Source: QVMG01 sp032073245 (GTDB taxonomy: Bacteria > Bacteroidota > Bacteroidia > Bacteroidales > Tannerellaceae). From it: DNA of 64,000 nt. The position numbers and the translations under genes were made by a program. The DNA lies in contig DAMANX010000002.1 of assembly GCA_032073245.1 (NCBI GenBank), positions 1 through 64,000 of the forward strand, written 5' to 3'. Position 1 is the first letter of the stretch. Every line of letters starts with the position of its first letter. This document shows positions 42,147 through 49,825 of the stretch, piece after piece. The notes below the pieces were generated by a model. That model was not told the origin of the DNA, searched no databases, and saw only the letters and a list, made by a program, of their open reading frames with translations.

Positions 42147-42647
42147 ATGAGAGTAAGAACTTATGTTCTCATTGCTTCGGTTGCCGTATTGTTTATGTCT
42201 TCCGGATCGAAAAGTGCAAAACCTACAGTAGGATTAAACCCTGGAGATAAAGCACCGGGAATAGAGTCTTTAGGAAACGAAAATAGTTTCAGTTTCCAAA
42301 ACCATTCAGGACGTTATACGTTATTGAATTTCTGGGCAGCTTACGATGCTGAATCGCGTGCCCGTAATGTCCGTTTAATGAATGAAATTTACAAATCGGG
42401 TTCTGAAAATGTGAAAGTGCTTTCTTTCTCTATGGATGAGAAAGAATCGATCTTCCAGGAAACAGTCAAGAGTGACCAATTGGATTTGTCGACACAATTT
42501 CATACAGAATCGGGAGAACAGTCAGAGTTGTATAAGAAGTTCCGCCTTAATAAAGGCTTCACGAACTATCTGATCGACGATCAGGGAGTAATTATTGCAT
42601 CCAATGTAACACCTGAAAAACTGACGGAAATTTTGAAAACAATTTAA
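42147..42647 (+). CDS. thioredoxin-fold exported protein lacking the CXXC motif
   Basis: A 166-residue exported protein (signal peptide about 1-23) with the TlpA/AhpC-like fold: GDKAPGIESLG, then YTLLNFWAAYDAESRARN. In TlpA the last region reads NFWASWCGPCRAE; here the two cysteines are Asp67 and Ser70, so thiol-disulfide chemistry is impossible at that site. The rest of the fold looks intact (VKVLSFSMDEKE, FTNYLIDDQGVIIASN). It may bind a ligand or partner instead. It has a long leader and its own terminator. Confidence 0.85.
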   Translation: MRVRTYVLIASVAVLFMSSGSKSAKPTVGLNPGDKAPGIESLGNENSFSFQNHSGRYTLLNFWAAYDAESRARNVRLMNEIYKSGSENVKVLSFSMDEKESIFQETVKSDQLDLSTQFHTESGEQSELYKKFRLNKGFTNYLIDDQGVIIASNVTPEKLTEILKTI

Positions 42648-42664
42648 CCCAGTAGGGTAAAAGC

Positions 42665-42706
42665 TAAAAAGAGCAGCCTTTTCAATTGAAAGGACTGCTC
42701 TTTTCT
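42665..42706 (+). terminator. terminator after the thioredoxin-like gene
   Basis: AAAAAGAGCAGCCTTTTCAA pairs with the following TTGAAAGGACTGCTCTTTT, giving a long stem with one mismatch and T-tract. A- and T-tracts on both sides let it serve the convergent aminopeptidase gene as well. Confidence 0.85.
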
Positions 42707-42732
42707 TTTATAAGAACGTTTATATCTCTGCG

Positions 42733-44106
42733 TTAACGTATAGCTTCTACCTCTTCGGCATGTAAAGGTATTTTCTTTCCTAGCAAGCGTGCTCCGCTTT
42801 CTGTAATCAAATAATCTTCCTCGTTACGAATTCCGCTAAAGTCTTTATATGTAGCGACTTTATCATAATTGATAAATTCAGCGAACTTATTTTCTTTTCT
42901 CCACATATCGATTAATTCAGGGATAAAATAGATACCCGGTTCGATAGTTAAAACAAAACCCGGTTCCAGTTCTCTGCCGAGGCGAAGCGACTTGCGACCA
43001 AACTGTGTGCTTTTCGGACGTCCGTTATAACCAACATAAACTTCCCCCAGATTCTCCATATCGTGAACATCTAATCCCATCATGTGGCCTAACCCGCATG
43101 GCATAAACAGGGCCGCAGCTCCGGCTTTTACAGCTTCTTTAGTATCTCCTTTCACAAAACCGAATTCTTTCAACCCATCCATGATAACGGTCAAAGCAAG
43201 ATTGTAGACATCTTCAAATATTACTCCTGGTTTCAAGGCAGCTACAGCAGCTTCATGAGCTGCTACCTGTATATCATAAATATCTCTTTGACGGGATGTA
43301 TATTTACTATCTGCCGGAATAGTGGAAGACATATCACCGGCATATCCCATTTCAGTTTCTGCTCCGGCATCGAGCAAGAGCATATCACCACTCTTAATCA
43401 TATTGCCATGATAGTGGTTATGAAGTGTTTGCCCATTGATAGTGGCAATGATAGGGAAAGATAATTGATAATCACGCGCAAATGCTGTTTCTGCTACAAC
43501 AGCGGCAACTTCAGCCTCAGTAATACCTGGGCGCACCATGCGCATTGCAGCCAGGTGCATATCAGCAGTAACTACACATGCTTTTTCTATTTCAACGATT
43601 TCTTCTGCTGTCTTATAGTTACGTTGGTTCACTACTCCATAAATAAATGGAACAGAAGGTTTCTCTGTGCCCGGATAAATACCTAACCAATTTTGTAGTT
43701 TAATCTGATGCTCCGGACGATAAGTTGGTAGATAGTGGATTTCCTGTTTCTTTTCTTGAGCATTTTTTAAGTAAGATTCAATCTCTTTAAAAGGACGAAC
43801 TTCTTTTATCCCGGCTAATTCACTTTTTTCTTTGAGGGTGGGTTGAGTACCCATCCATACTATAGCATCAATTGTTAATTCATCACCGAAAATAATCTCC
43901 CGGTCGTTATCAATATCAATTATAGCTGATAGATCCGCATAAGGCAAACCAAAGAAATATAGAAAAGTAGAATCCTGGCGGAAATGGTAGGTGTTGTCTG
44001 CATAGTTCATACCTGATTCATCATTTCCCAGAAAGAGTAACAGGCCTGATCCCAGTGTCTGTTTAAGTTTAGCCCTGCGGGCAATGTAAGTTTCTTTCGC
44101 AAACAT
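42733..44106 (-). CDS. pepP: Xaa-Pro aminopeptidase (M24B family)
   Basis: 457 residues from the Met at 44106 (an upstream frame to 44136 is cut by the -7 box at 44134-44141). The N-terminal AMP_N domain has YLPTYRPEHQ-type sequence. The pita-bread catalytic domain has metal ligands in LLLDAGAE, GYAGDMSST, GLGHMMGLDVHD, TIEPGIYF and the C-terminal GIRNEEDYL. It removes N-terminal residues next to proline. No signal peptide, so cytoplasmic. Confidence 0.93.
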   Translation of the reverse strand: MFAKETYIARRAKLKQTLGSGLLLFLGNDESGMNYADNTYHFRQDSTFLYFFGLPYADLSAIIDIDNDREIIFGDELTIDAIVWMGTQPTLKEKSELAGIKEVRPFKEIESYLKNAQEKKQEIHYLPTYRPEHQIKLQNWLGIYPGTEKPSVPFIYGVVNQRNYKTAEEIVEIEKACVVTADMHLAAMRMVRPGITEAEVAAVVAETAFARDYQLSFPIIATINGQTLHNHYHGNMIKSGDMLLLDAGAETEMGYAGDMSSTIPADSKYTSRQRDIYDIQVAAHEAAVAALKPGVIFEDVYNLALTVIMDGLKEFGFVKGDTKEAVKAGAAALFMPCGLGHMMGLDVHDMENLGEVYVGYNGRPKSTQFGRKSLRLGRELEPGFVLTIEPGIYFIPELIDMWRKENKFAEFINYDKVATYKDFSGIRNEEDYLITESGARLLGKKIPLHAEEVEAIR

Positions 44107-44133
44107 ATTTAGTATTTTTTGTTTTAATACTAC

Positions 44134-44141
44134 CAAAGATA
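44134..44141 (-). promoter_or_regulatory. -7 box (TATCTTTG) for pepP
   Basis: Minus-strand TATCTTTG, 27 bp upstream of the chosen Met. It overlaps an upstream in-frame start (44136) and so rules it out. Confidence 0.6.
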
Positions 44142-44301
44142 GGAATTAATCATCAACAGGCAATTGATAATTGACAATTATTCTTTATATTTCGACGGTT
44201 AAGGGTTTGAGGAATCTGAAAGAGCTCAAGGAATTATGTGGAACTTAAGGCATATCCTTAGCACATTAGTTTCTTAAACTCCTAAAAATGCCTTCAACAA
44301 C

Positions 44302-44649
44302 ATGAAAACACAAAAAATACAAGAACTAACTGATGCCACACTTGTCTGTGGTAATCTTGAATTTGAGGAGAAGGAAGTATCTTCCGCCTTTGCGAGTGAT
44401 CTGATGAGTGATGTGCTGACTTTAGACTGCAATAATGTATTGCTGGTTACAGGTTTATGCAATTTACAAACGATTCGTACAGCAGAGATGGCAGAAGTAT
44501 GCTATATTCTATTTGTACGGGGAAAGAAAGTTACTCCTGAAATGAAAGCGCTTGCGGATGAAAACAATATGGTGTTGCTTGAAACCGAATATTCTATGTA
44601 TCGTGCGGTAGGAGTATTGTTTAGCAATGGTCTCCAACCTGTTTATTAA
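44302..44649 (+). CDS. DRTGG-domain protein, first of the hydrogenase-like module
   Basis: A 115-residue single-domain protein of the DRTGG family (also found in phosphotransacetylase and CBS proteins). It keeps ASDLMSDVL, shared with the paralogue at 46460 (TSDLLSDVM). The fold is alpha/beta and a nucleotide-binding role is suspected but not established. It opens a six-gene operon with an [FeFe]-hydrogenase-like protein. The only upstream promoter-like sequence is TATATTTC (44186-44193), one base off consensus. Confidence 0.85.
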   Translation: MKTQKIQELTDATLVCGNLEFEEKEVSSAFASDLMSDVLTLDCNNVLLVTGLCNLQTIRTAEMAEVCYILFVRGKKVTPEMKALADENNMVLLETEYSMYRAVGVLFSNGLQPVY

Positions 44650-44650
44650 A

Positions 44651-44658
44651 AAAGGAGG
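44651..44658 (+). promoter_or_regulatory. strong Shine-Dalgarno (AAAGGAGG) deciding the RsbW-like start
   Basis: AAAGGAGG lies four bases before the ATG at 44663 and overrides the in-frame ATG at 44627, which would overlap the previous gene. Such strong sites are unusual in Bacteroidota. Confidence 0.8.
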
Positions 44659-44662
44659 ATAT

Positions 44663-45094
44663 ATGCGATTCAGATATGAACTGGAAGGAGGAAACTTCTC
44701 AAAAGCCGGTTATGCTTCGAGTGAAATCAAAAAGAGATTGAAGCAATTATTGGTTGATCCTAAAATAATTAAGCGGATAGTCGTGGCTTTATATGAGGCA
44801 GAAGTGAATGTCGTAGCTCATGCCTGGCGAGGTGAAGTACTTGCGGATCTGGATGTAGATAAGATCACGTTGGATTTGAAAGATGAAGGACCGGGTATTC
44901 CTGACATATCTTTGGCTATGCAAGAGGGGTATTCCACAGCATCGGCTGCTGTTCGTGAAATGGGATTTGGTGCAGGTATGGGGCTGCCTAATATGAAGAA
45001 AAATGTAGATGAATTAATTATTGAGAGCGAAGTTGGTATCGGTACACATGTAAAGATGATCACTCGTTTTACAAATGAGGGAGGAGAAGCCTGA
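44663..45094 (+). CDS. RsbW/SpoIIAB-like GHKL ATPase (serine kinase fold)
   Basis: 143 residues from the ATG at 44663. The N-box lies in ALYEAEVNVVAHAW, the G1 box in LKDEGPGIPD, and the G2 box in GFGAGMGLPNM. These make an ATP-binding anti-sigma-factor-type kinase domain without sensor or dimerisation domain. Partner switching by phosphorylation is the family mode, but no STAS or sigma gene lies here. The hydrogenase-like gene begins in the TGATG overlap at its stop. Confidence 0.88.
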   Translation: MRFRYELEGGNFSKAGYASSEIKKRLKQLLVDPKIIKRIVVALYEAEVNVVAHAWRGEVLADLDVDKITLDLKDEGPGIPDISLAMQEGYSTASAAVREMGFGAGMGLPNMKKNVDELIIESEVGIGTHVKMITRFTNEGGEA

Positions 45095-46473
45095 TGAATG
45101 AAGAAAAGTTTTATCATGCCCTTAAAATAGATAATGACCGATGTATCGGCTGTACAAGATGCATGACAATGTGTCCCACACGGGCTGTGCGGATTCGTGA
45201 CGGAAAAGCACATATCCGTAAAGATTGGTGTGTAGATTGTGGTGAATGCCTGAAGATATGTCCTTCATCGGCTATCTATGTAGAACAAGATGATTTCCAG
45301 CGTATCTTTAATTATAATTGTCGTGTAGCCTTGATCCCTACTGTATTTATCGGACAATTTTCGAAGTATACAACGGAGAAAGAGATCATGAGTGCGGTCT
45401 ATGAATTAGGATTTACGCATGTATTTCAAGTTGAATTCACTACGGATATGGTCTGTCGTGAGATGATCAGGCAGATGGAGAATACAGATGAGAAACCTGT
45501 AATCAGCTCTTTTTGCCCAGCTATTGTTAGGCTTATACAGATACGTTTTCCTTCATTAGTAGATAATATTTTATTAGTGAAGTCTCCTGTGAATGCATCG
45601 GCTACTTATTATCATAAAGTATTGGAAGAAGAAGGATTTCTTCCAGATGAAATCGGAATTTTCTATGTTACTCCCTGTGCTGCAAAGATTGCAGCATTAA
45701 AGAGTGAAAAGGGATACTCTTCTGCTATCCGGGGAGTGATAAATATGGATACATTATATAATAAAGTATATCATATACTGAAAAATCGCCCCAAAGACTT
45801 TAAACCTGAATGTGAACTTCCCCCATTATTGACAAAGAAAGAGATGCGTTGGAGTCAGACAGGAGGAGAAGCAAAACACTTTCCCGGACGTAGCCTTGCT
45901 ATCGATGAAATTCATAATGTAATTGATTTTCTGGAACGAATGGAAACGACCGATGAAGTGCGGAATGTAGATTTTCTGGAACTTAGAGCCTGTAATCGAA
46001 GTTGTGCCGGAGGTGTATTGACGGTTGCAAACCGTTTCCTTACTGCCGAACGAATGATGAAACGTTCTTTAAGCCGCGATAAAGTACCAATGATTTATGC
46101 TTCGGAAAGCCTAGAGGCATTGTCTTACCTGAAGCAAAATATTACTATACCTGCTATCCAGCCTAAACCAAAGCTGTTATATAATGGTACGCGCGAGGAG
46201 ATATTGAAAAAGATGGAACAGGTACGGAATCTGATGTGTTATCTGCCGGGTATCGATTGTGGTGCATGTGGAAGTCCTAATTGCCAGAACCTGGCAGAAG
46301 ATATTGTTCGTCATGAAGCACAGTTTAGTGACTGTGTGTTTATGCAACGTAATATGGAAAAGCATGGTAAGCTTGATCAGGGGCATGCCTTCCGATTAAT
46401 TGAAAAAACATGGGGCAAAGATCGCCTGAATAAAGACTGTTACAAGAAAGGAGCTAAATATGAAGGTCAATGA
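45094..46473 (+). CDS. [FeFe]-hydrogenase-like iron-sulfur protein, sensory (HydS) type
   Basis: A 459-residue cytoplasmic protein. Two [4Fe-4S] ferredoxin sites use Cys17/20/23/27 and Cys46/49/52/56. The hydrogenase domain retains the four H-cluster cysteines: Cys141 in SSFCP (motif L1, usually TSCCP), Cys195 in TPCAAK (L2), and Cys300 and Cys304 in LRACNRSCAGG (L3). The proton-relay Cys before Cys141 is Phe140, as in putative sensory rather than catalytic enzymes. A further Cys cluster (389, 392, 397, 414; GIDCGACGSPNC) binds another Fe-S centre. It probably senses H2 or redox state (inference). Confidence 0.88.
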   Translation: MNEEKFYHALKIDNDRCIGCTRCMTMCPTRAVRIRDGKAHIRKDWCVDCGECLKICPSSAIYVEQDDFQRIFNYNCRVALIPTVFIGQFSKYTTEKEIMSAVYELGFTHVFQVEFTTDMVCREMIRQMENTDEKPVISSFCPAIVRLIQIRFPSLVDNILLVKSPVNASATYYHKVLEEEGFLPDEIGIFYVTPCAAKIAALKSEKGYSSAIRGVINMDTLYNKVYHILKNRPKDFKPECELPPLLTKKEMRWSQTGGEAKHFPGRSLAIDEIHNVIDFLERMETTDEVRNVDFLELRACNRSCAGGVLTVANRFLTAERMMKRSLSRDKVPMIYASESLEALSYLKQNITIPAIQPKPKLLYNGTREEILKKMEQVRNLMCYLPGIDCGACGSPNCQNLAEDIVRHEAQFSDCVFMQRNMEKHGKLDQGHAFRLIEKTWGKDRLNKDCYKKGAKYEGQ

Positions 46474-46798
46474 ATTGATAAATAGGCTGAATCTCACTCT
46501 TTTTAATGGAGAGGAAGGGATGAACAATGAAGTAACTGATGGTTACACAAGTGATTTGCTAAGCGATGTAATGGGAAATGCAGATGAAGGAATGGTCTGG
46601 ATTACTATGCAGACCCATCAGAATGTAGTAGCTGTAGCTACCTTAAAAGATATAGCTGCTGTAATAATTGTGAACGGTCATAAGCCGGAAGAAGATATGC
46701 TCCAGAAGAGTAGGGAAGAAGGAATACCTATTCTTGGAACGGCTCTTTCAGCGTTTGAGATAAGCGGGGAAATATATCAATTGCTGCATAAGGAATGA
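46460..46798 (+). CDS. second DRTGG-domain protein
   Basis: A 112-residue paralogue of the gene at 44302, with TSDLLSDVM and an IIVNGHKPEEDMLQKSREEG segment that corresponds to LFVRGKKVTPEMKALADEN there. It overlaps the hydrogenase-like gene by 14 bp, and an AAAGGAG lies before its start inside that gene. Two different DRTGG proteins in one operon suggest a heteromeric complex. Confidence 0.85.
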   Translation: MKVNELINRLNLTLFNGEEGMNNEVTDGYTSDLLSDVMGNADEGMVWITMQTHQNVVAVATLKDIAAVIIVNGHKPEEDMLQKSREEGIPILGTALSAFEISGEIYQLLHKE

Positions 46799-47550
46799 AT
46801 CATTATCTGGTCGACTTGCATATTCATACCTGTCTTTCCCCATGTGGAAGCCTGGAGATGAGCCCATCTGTTATTGTTGACACAGCAATAATGAATGGAT
46901 TGTCGGCCATTGCAATAACTGATCATAATTCTACTCTGCAATGTCCGGAGATACAAGCTCTGGGAGAAGAGAAAGGATTAATTGTGTTTGCCGGAACAGA
47001 AGTGGCTACGCGTGAAGAAGCTCATTGTGTAGTGCTTTTCCCTTCAGAGGAGATACGCAGAAAGTTTCAGTCTTATCTGGATACGTATTTATCGCATATA
47101 CCCAATGATCCCGAGCGTTTTGGTGATCAGGTGTGGGTGAACAATGACAATGAAATATTAGGAGAAGTACCCTGGTTACTTATTTCTGCCATTAATCAAA
47201 GCATAAATCAGGTAGTAGAGATGTCTCATAAACTTGGATGTCTGATTATCCCTGCACATGTGGAACGCCCTTCATATAGTGTTATAAGTCAATTAGGCTT
47301 TATTGACCCTTTTCTTCCAATCGACGCAATTGAGTTTAATAATGAGATATTATATGAGAAGCTTCTGCAAAAACATTCTTATCTCAATAAATATGTTCAA
47401 TACACAGCCTCTGATGCACACCATCCAAACCAGATCGGTACAAAGCCTGCTATTCTTGAAGCACCTGAACTTTCCTTTGAATCTTTAGTCAAAGCTTGTA
47501 ATAAAGAGGCCGGATATAAACTGTTTCCCATAAGCAACAGGCATGAATAA
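46795..47550 (+). CDS. PHP-domain metal-dependent phosphoesterase
   Basis: A 251-residue protein of the PHP family. HIHTCLSPCGSLEMSP (metal His8 and His10) is followed by AIAITDHNSTLQCPEI, PAHVERPS and SDAHHPNQIG, the full set of metal ligands. It hydrolyses an unknown phosphate ester. It starts in an ATGA overlap with the DRTGG gene. Its conserved place in this module suggests that it removes a nucleotide signal (inference). Confidence 0.88.
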   Translation: MNHYLVDLHIHTCLSPCGSLEMSPSVIVDTAIMNGLSAIAITDHNSTLQCPEIQALGEEKGLIVFAGTEVATREEAHCVVLFPSEEIRRKFQSYLDTYLSHIPNDPERFGDQVWVNNDNEILGEVPWLLISAINQSINQVVEMSHKLGCLIIPAHVERPSYSVISQLGFIDPFLPIDAIEFNNEILYEKLLQKHSYLNKYVQYTASDAHHPNQIGTKPAILEAPELSFESLVKACNKEAGYKLFPISNRHE

Positions 47551-48070
47551 TCTAAGTTTTCATATTACAGATATTGTAGCCAATAGTATACGGGCCAATG
47601 CTTCGGAGATATCTGTTTATCTGACTAACAATGAAAAGGAAATCTTAATACATATAACTGATAACGGGTGTGGTATGGATGCAAATACTCTGGAGAGAGT
47701 AACTAATCCTTTCTATACTACGCGTAATACACGGAAAGTTGGTCTGGGATTACCTTTCCTGCGACAAAATGCGGAACAAACTGGAGGAAATCTCACTATT
47801 ACTTCAACTTTGGGAAAAGGAACCGAAGTAAAGGCTCTTTTCATATCTTCTCATATTGATTGCCCACCATGGGGGGATTTGGCAGAAACTATAGTTTTAT
47901 TAATTACTGGTAATCCCGATGTAAATATCCATTTTAGTTATCAATCGGATATCTCTTCTTTTACAATCAGTACGCAGGATATAAAGGATGCATTGGATGG
48001 TATGCCTTTAAGCCATCCACAGGTAACACTTTGGTTGAAGGAGATGATCGGTGCAAATGTCATGTCATAA
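47543..48070 (+). CDS. histidine-kinase-like GHKL ATPase domain protein
   Basis: A 175-residue protein with N-box DIVANSIRANASEI, G1 DNGCGMD, F-like PFYTTRNTRKVGLGLPFL and G2 GKGTEV. It resembles the ATPase domain of sensor kinases (KinB-type) but lacks a sensor and a HisKA domain. It overlaps the PHP gene by eight bases and ends the operon. The large inverted repeat that begins at 48097 follows. Confidence 0.88.
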   Translation: MNNLSFHITDIVANSIRANASEISVYLTNNEKEILIHITDNGCGMDANTLERVTNPFYTTRNTRKVGLGLPFLRQNAEQTGGNLTITSTLGKGTEVKALFISSHIDCPPWGDLAETIVLLITGNPDVNIHFSYQSDISSFTISTQDIKDALDGMPLSHPQVTLWLKEMIGANVMS

Positions 48071-48096
48071 AGATTCCAGAACTGAAAGTTCTTTTA

Positions 48097-48391
48097 ATTG
48101 GCTGAAAGCCATATCCCTGAAGGGGAGCTAACTCAGCCCACCCTAAGCGAGGGAGCGTAGCGACCGATGTGATGGTTGGGTTCATGGATTTCGTTAATTT
48201 TCAATGCGTACTGAAAGTGCAACATAATTTAAACCTGACAATAAAAATAAGGCAATATAGATATGCTGCACTTTCAGTGCGCCTGACTATATAAATGTAA
48301 TCATAAACCCAACCATCACATCGGTCGCTACGCTCCCTCGCTTAGGGTGGGCTGAGTTAGCTCCCCTTCAGGGATATGGCTTTCAGCCAAT
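48097..48391. repeat. 86-bp perfect inverted repeat with a nested inner inverted repeat
   Basis: Arms 48097-48182 and 48306-48391 are exact reverse complements. The arms contain TTGGCTGAAAGCCATATCCC and, further in, a GC-rich tract (AGCGAGGGAGCGTAGCGACC). Within the 123-bp spacer, GTACTGAAAGTGCAACATA and TATGCTGCACTTTCAGTGC form a second stem (two mismatches over about 21 bp). The whole is about 295 bp and fills the 351-bp gap (48071-48421) between convergent genes. The outer end resembles the arms at 54411-54893. Confidence 0.9.
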
Positions 48392-48421
48392 AAGGAATGG
48401 ACAACAAAGAACTGAAGTTTT

Positions 48422-49810
48422 TTATTTCGTTTGTTTCTTATAATACTCGTAACGCAGCATTACGTCATTGACATAGTTTAATGTCTCGTTTCCACGCAGA
48501 TAACCGTATTTACACACAGGATCATTATAATATTCTGGTTCGCTTTTCATGCGGATACCATCAGCAACATTATTATCCCATATATTCGAATCTTTCCCAT
48601 ATTTTTCAGCTAAATGCTGGGCATCATATACATGTCCGATACCGGCATTATAGGAGGCAAGAGTTAGCTTAATCCGTTCTGTCTGGTTTTCTATTTCTGA
48701 AAAGCCTTGCCCAAAACGTCTCAAACATTCAACACCGGTGCGAACTCCTATGTCGGGATCTTTCAGCTCATGTGGGCTAACTCCTAAAGCACGAGCTGTG
48801 TTGGGCATAATACCCATTAACCCTTCTGCTCCGGCCCAGGATACGACATTCGGATCGAAACGTGATTCCTGATAGGCTATCGCAGCCAGTAACTGCCAGT
48901 CCCAACCTAATAAGGTGGCATATTTCTTAAATAAATCATCGTAAGGAGAAATTTGTCCATTTCGAATTTCAGGCATGGTCGATTCAAAGGGCTGTTTGCT
49001 TAGTTCGAAGTAACGTTTAATTACGGATTTATAAGTCTGTTGTCCTGTTTGACCGGAGGCCCATTCATTAATAGCTATTGCAAGTAGAGGGCTGTTCTTA
49101 CGAACGGCCCAAGAGGAACGTTGCAGAAAACTTATTGGTAGGTTGACATCTATATTCCAGAAATAAGTCTTATTGAGGCGGGCTGTTTTATCATCACTAA
49201 CGGTATACGGAATTTCACCCATAGAAACCATTTCTATTAAATCTTCTGTTGTGATGGTGTCTTTAGCTATATCCATAATACGGATACCGCCACCCAGTTC
49301 TTCATTTAGATTTTTCAACCGTTGCGCATAACGTGTTTCGGATTTAACATATACCTCTTTGTTTATTAATTCAGTGACATCAGTAAGAATGGTATCACCA
49401 CGGTTGGCTCGTTGCACTAGTACCTGTGTGGATTGAGTCTCTTGTCCACAAAAAAGTACCTCTTTTTTAGATTCATTACTGATCTGCATAGGATAAGCCA
49501 CCACATCAGCCTCGCCTGCTAATAACATCTCAATAAGCCGGTTACTATTTTCCGCAACTTTAATGTTTAGCTTTAAATTGTGCGCTTTAGCAAAATCGCT
49601 GATCAAATCATATTCATACCCCATGTCGTTCATACGGTATTGAAAGTAAGAAGTAGATGTATTCAACGTGACAGCTGTGATTTCCCCTTCTTGTTGTAAC
49701 TGAGGCAAATCTTTTATAACTACTCCTACGGGTTGTTCCTTTTTCTTATTGCTGTAACAAGCAGATAAAAAGAGCAATATACAAATTGATATGAGTAGAT
49801 TCCTATACAT
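48422..49810 (-). CDS. mltF: membrane-bound lytic murein transglycosylase F, lipoprotein
   Basis: A 462-residue lipoprotein (signal 1-18, lipobox LSAC). Residues about 45-280 are a periplasmic solute-binding-type regulatory domain. The C-terminal SLT domain has the catalytic Glu in AIAYQESRFDPNVVSWAGAE, then GLMGIMPNTA and LASYNAGIGHVYDAQ. It cleaves peptidoglycan glycan strands. It lies 15 bp downstream of rlmD on the same strand and is probably cotranscribed. Confidence 0.93.
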   Translation of the reverse strand: MYRNLLISICILLFLSACYSNKKKEQPVGVVIKDLPQLQQEGEITAVTLNTSTSYFQYRMNDMGYEYDLISDFAKAHNLKLNIKVAENSNRLIEMLLAGEADVVAYPMQISNESKKEVLFCGQETQSTQVLVQRANRGDTILTDVTELINKEVYVKSETRYAQRLKNLNEELGGGIRIMDIAKDTITTEDLIEMVSMGEIPYTVSDDKTARLNKTYFWNIDVNLPISFLQRSSWAVRKNSPLLAIAINEWASGQTGQQTYKSVIKRYFELSKQPFESTMPEIRNGQISPYDDLFKKYATLLGWDWQLLAAIAYQESRFDPNVVSWAGAEGLMGIMPNTARALGVSPHELKDPDIGVRTGVECLRRFGQGFSEIENQTERIKLTLASYNAGIGHVYDAQHLAEKYGKDSNIWDNNVADGIRMKSEPEYYNDPVCKYGYLRGNETLNYVNDVMLRYEYYKKQTK

Positions 49811-49825
49811 TAATATATATAGTAT

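Noticed and set aside
45094..46473. Catalytic [FeFe]-hydrogenase
   Set aside because: The proton-relay Cys is replaced by Phe140, and no HymA/HymB-type subunits or maturases are adjacent; a sensory-type assignment fits better.
48097..48391. Insertion sequence
   Set aside because: There are perfect terminal-type arms but no reading frame for a transposase in the 123-bp spacer; at most a non-autonomous element.
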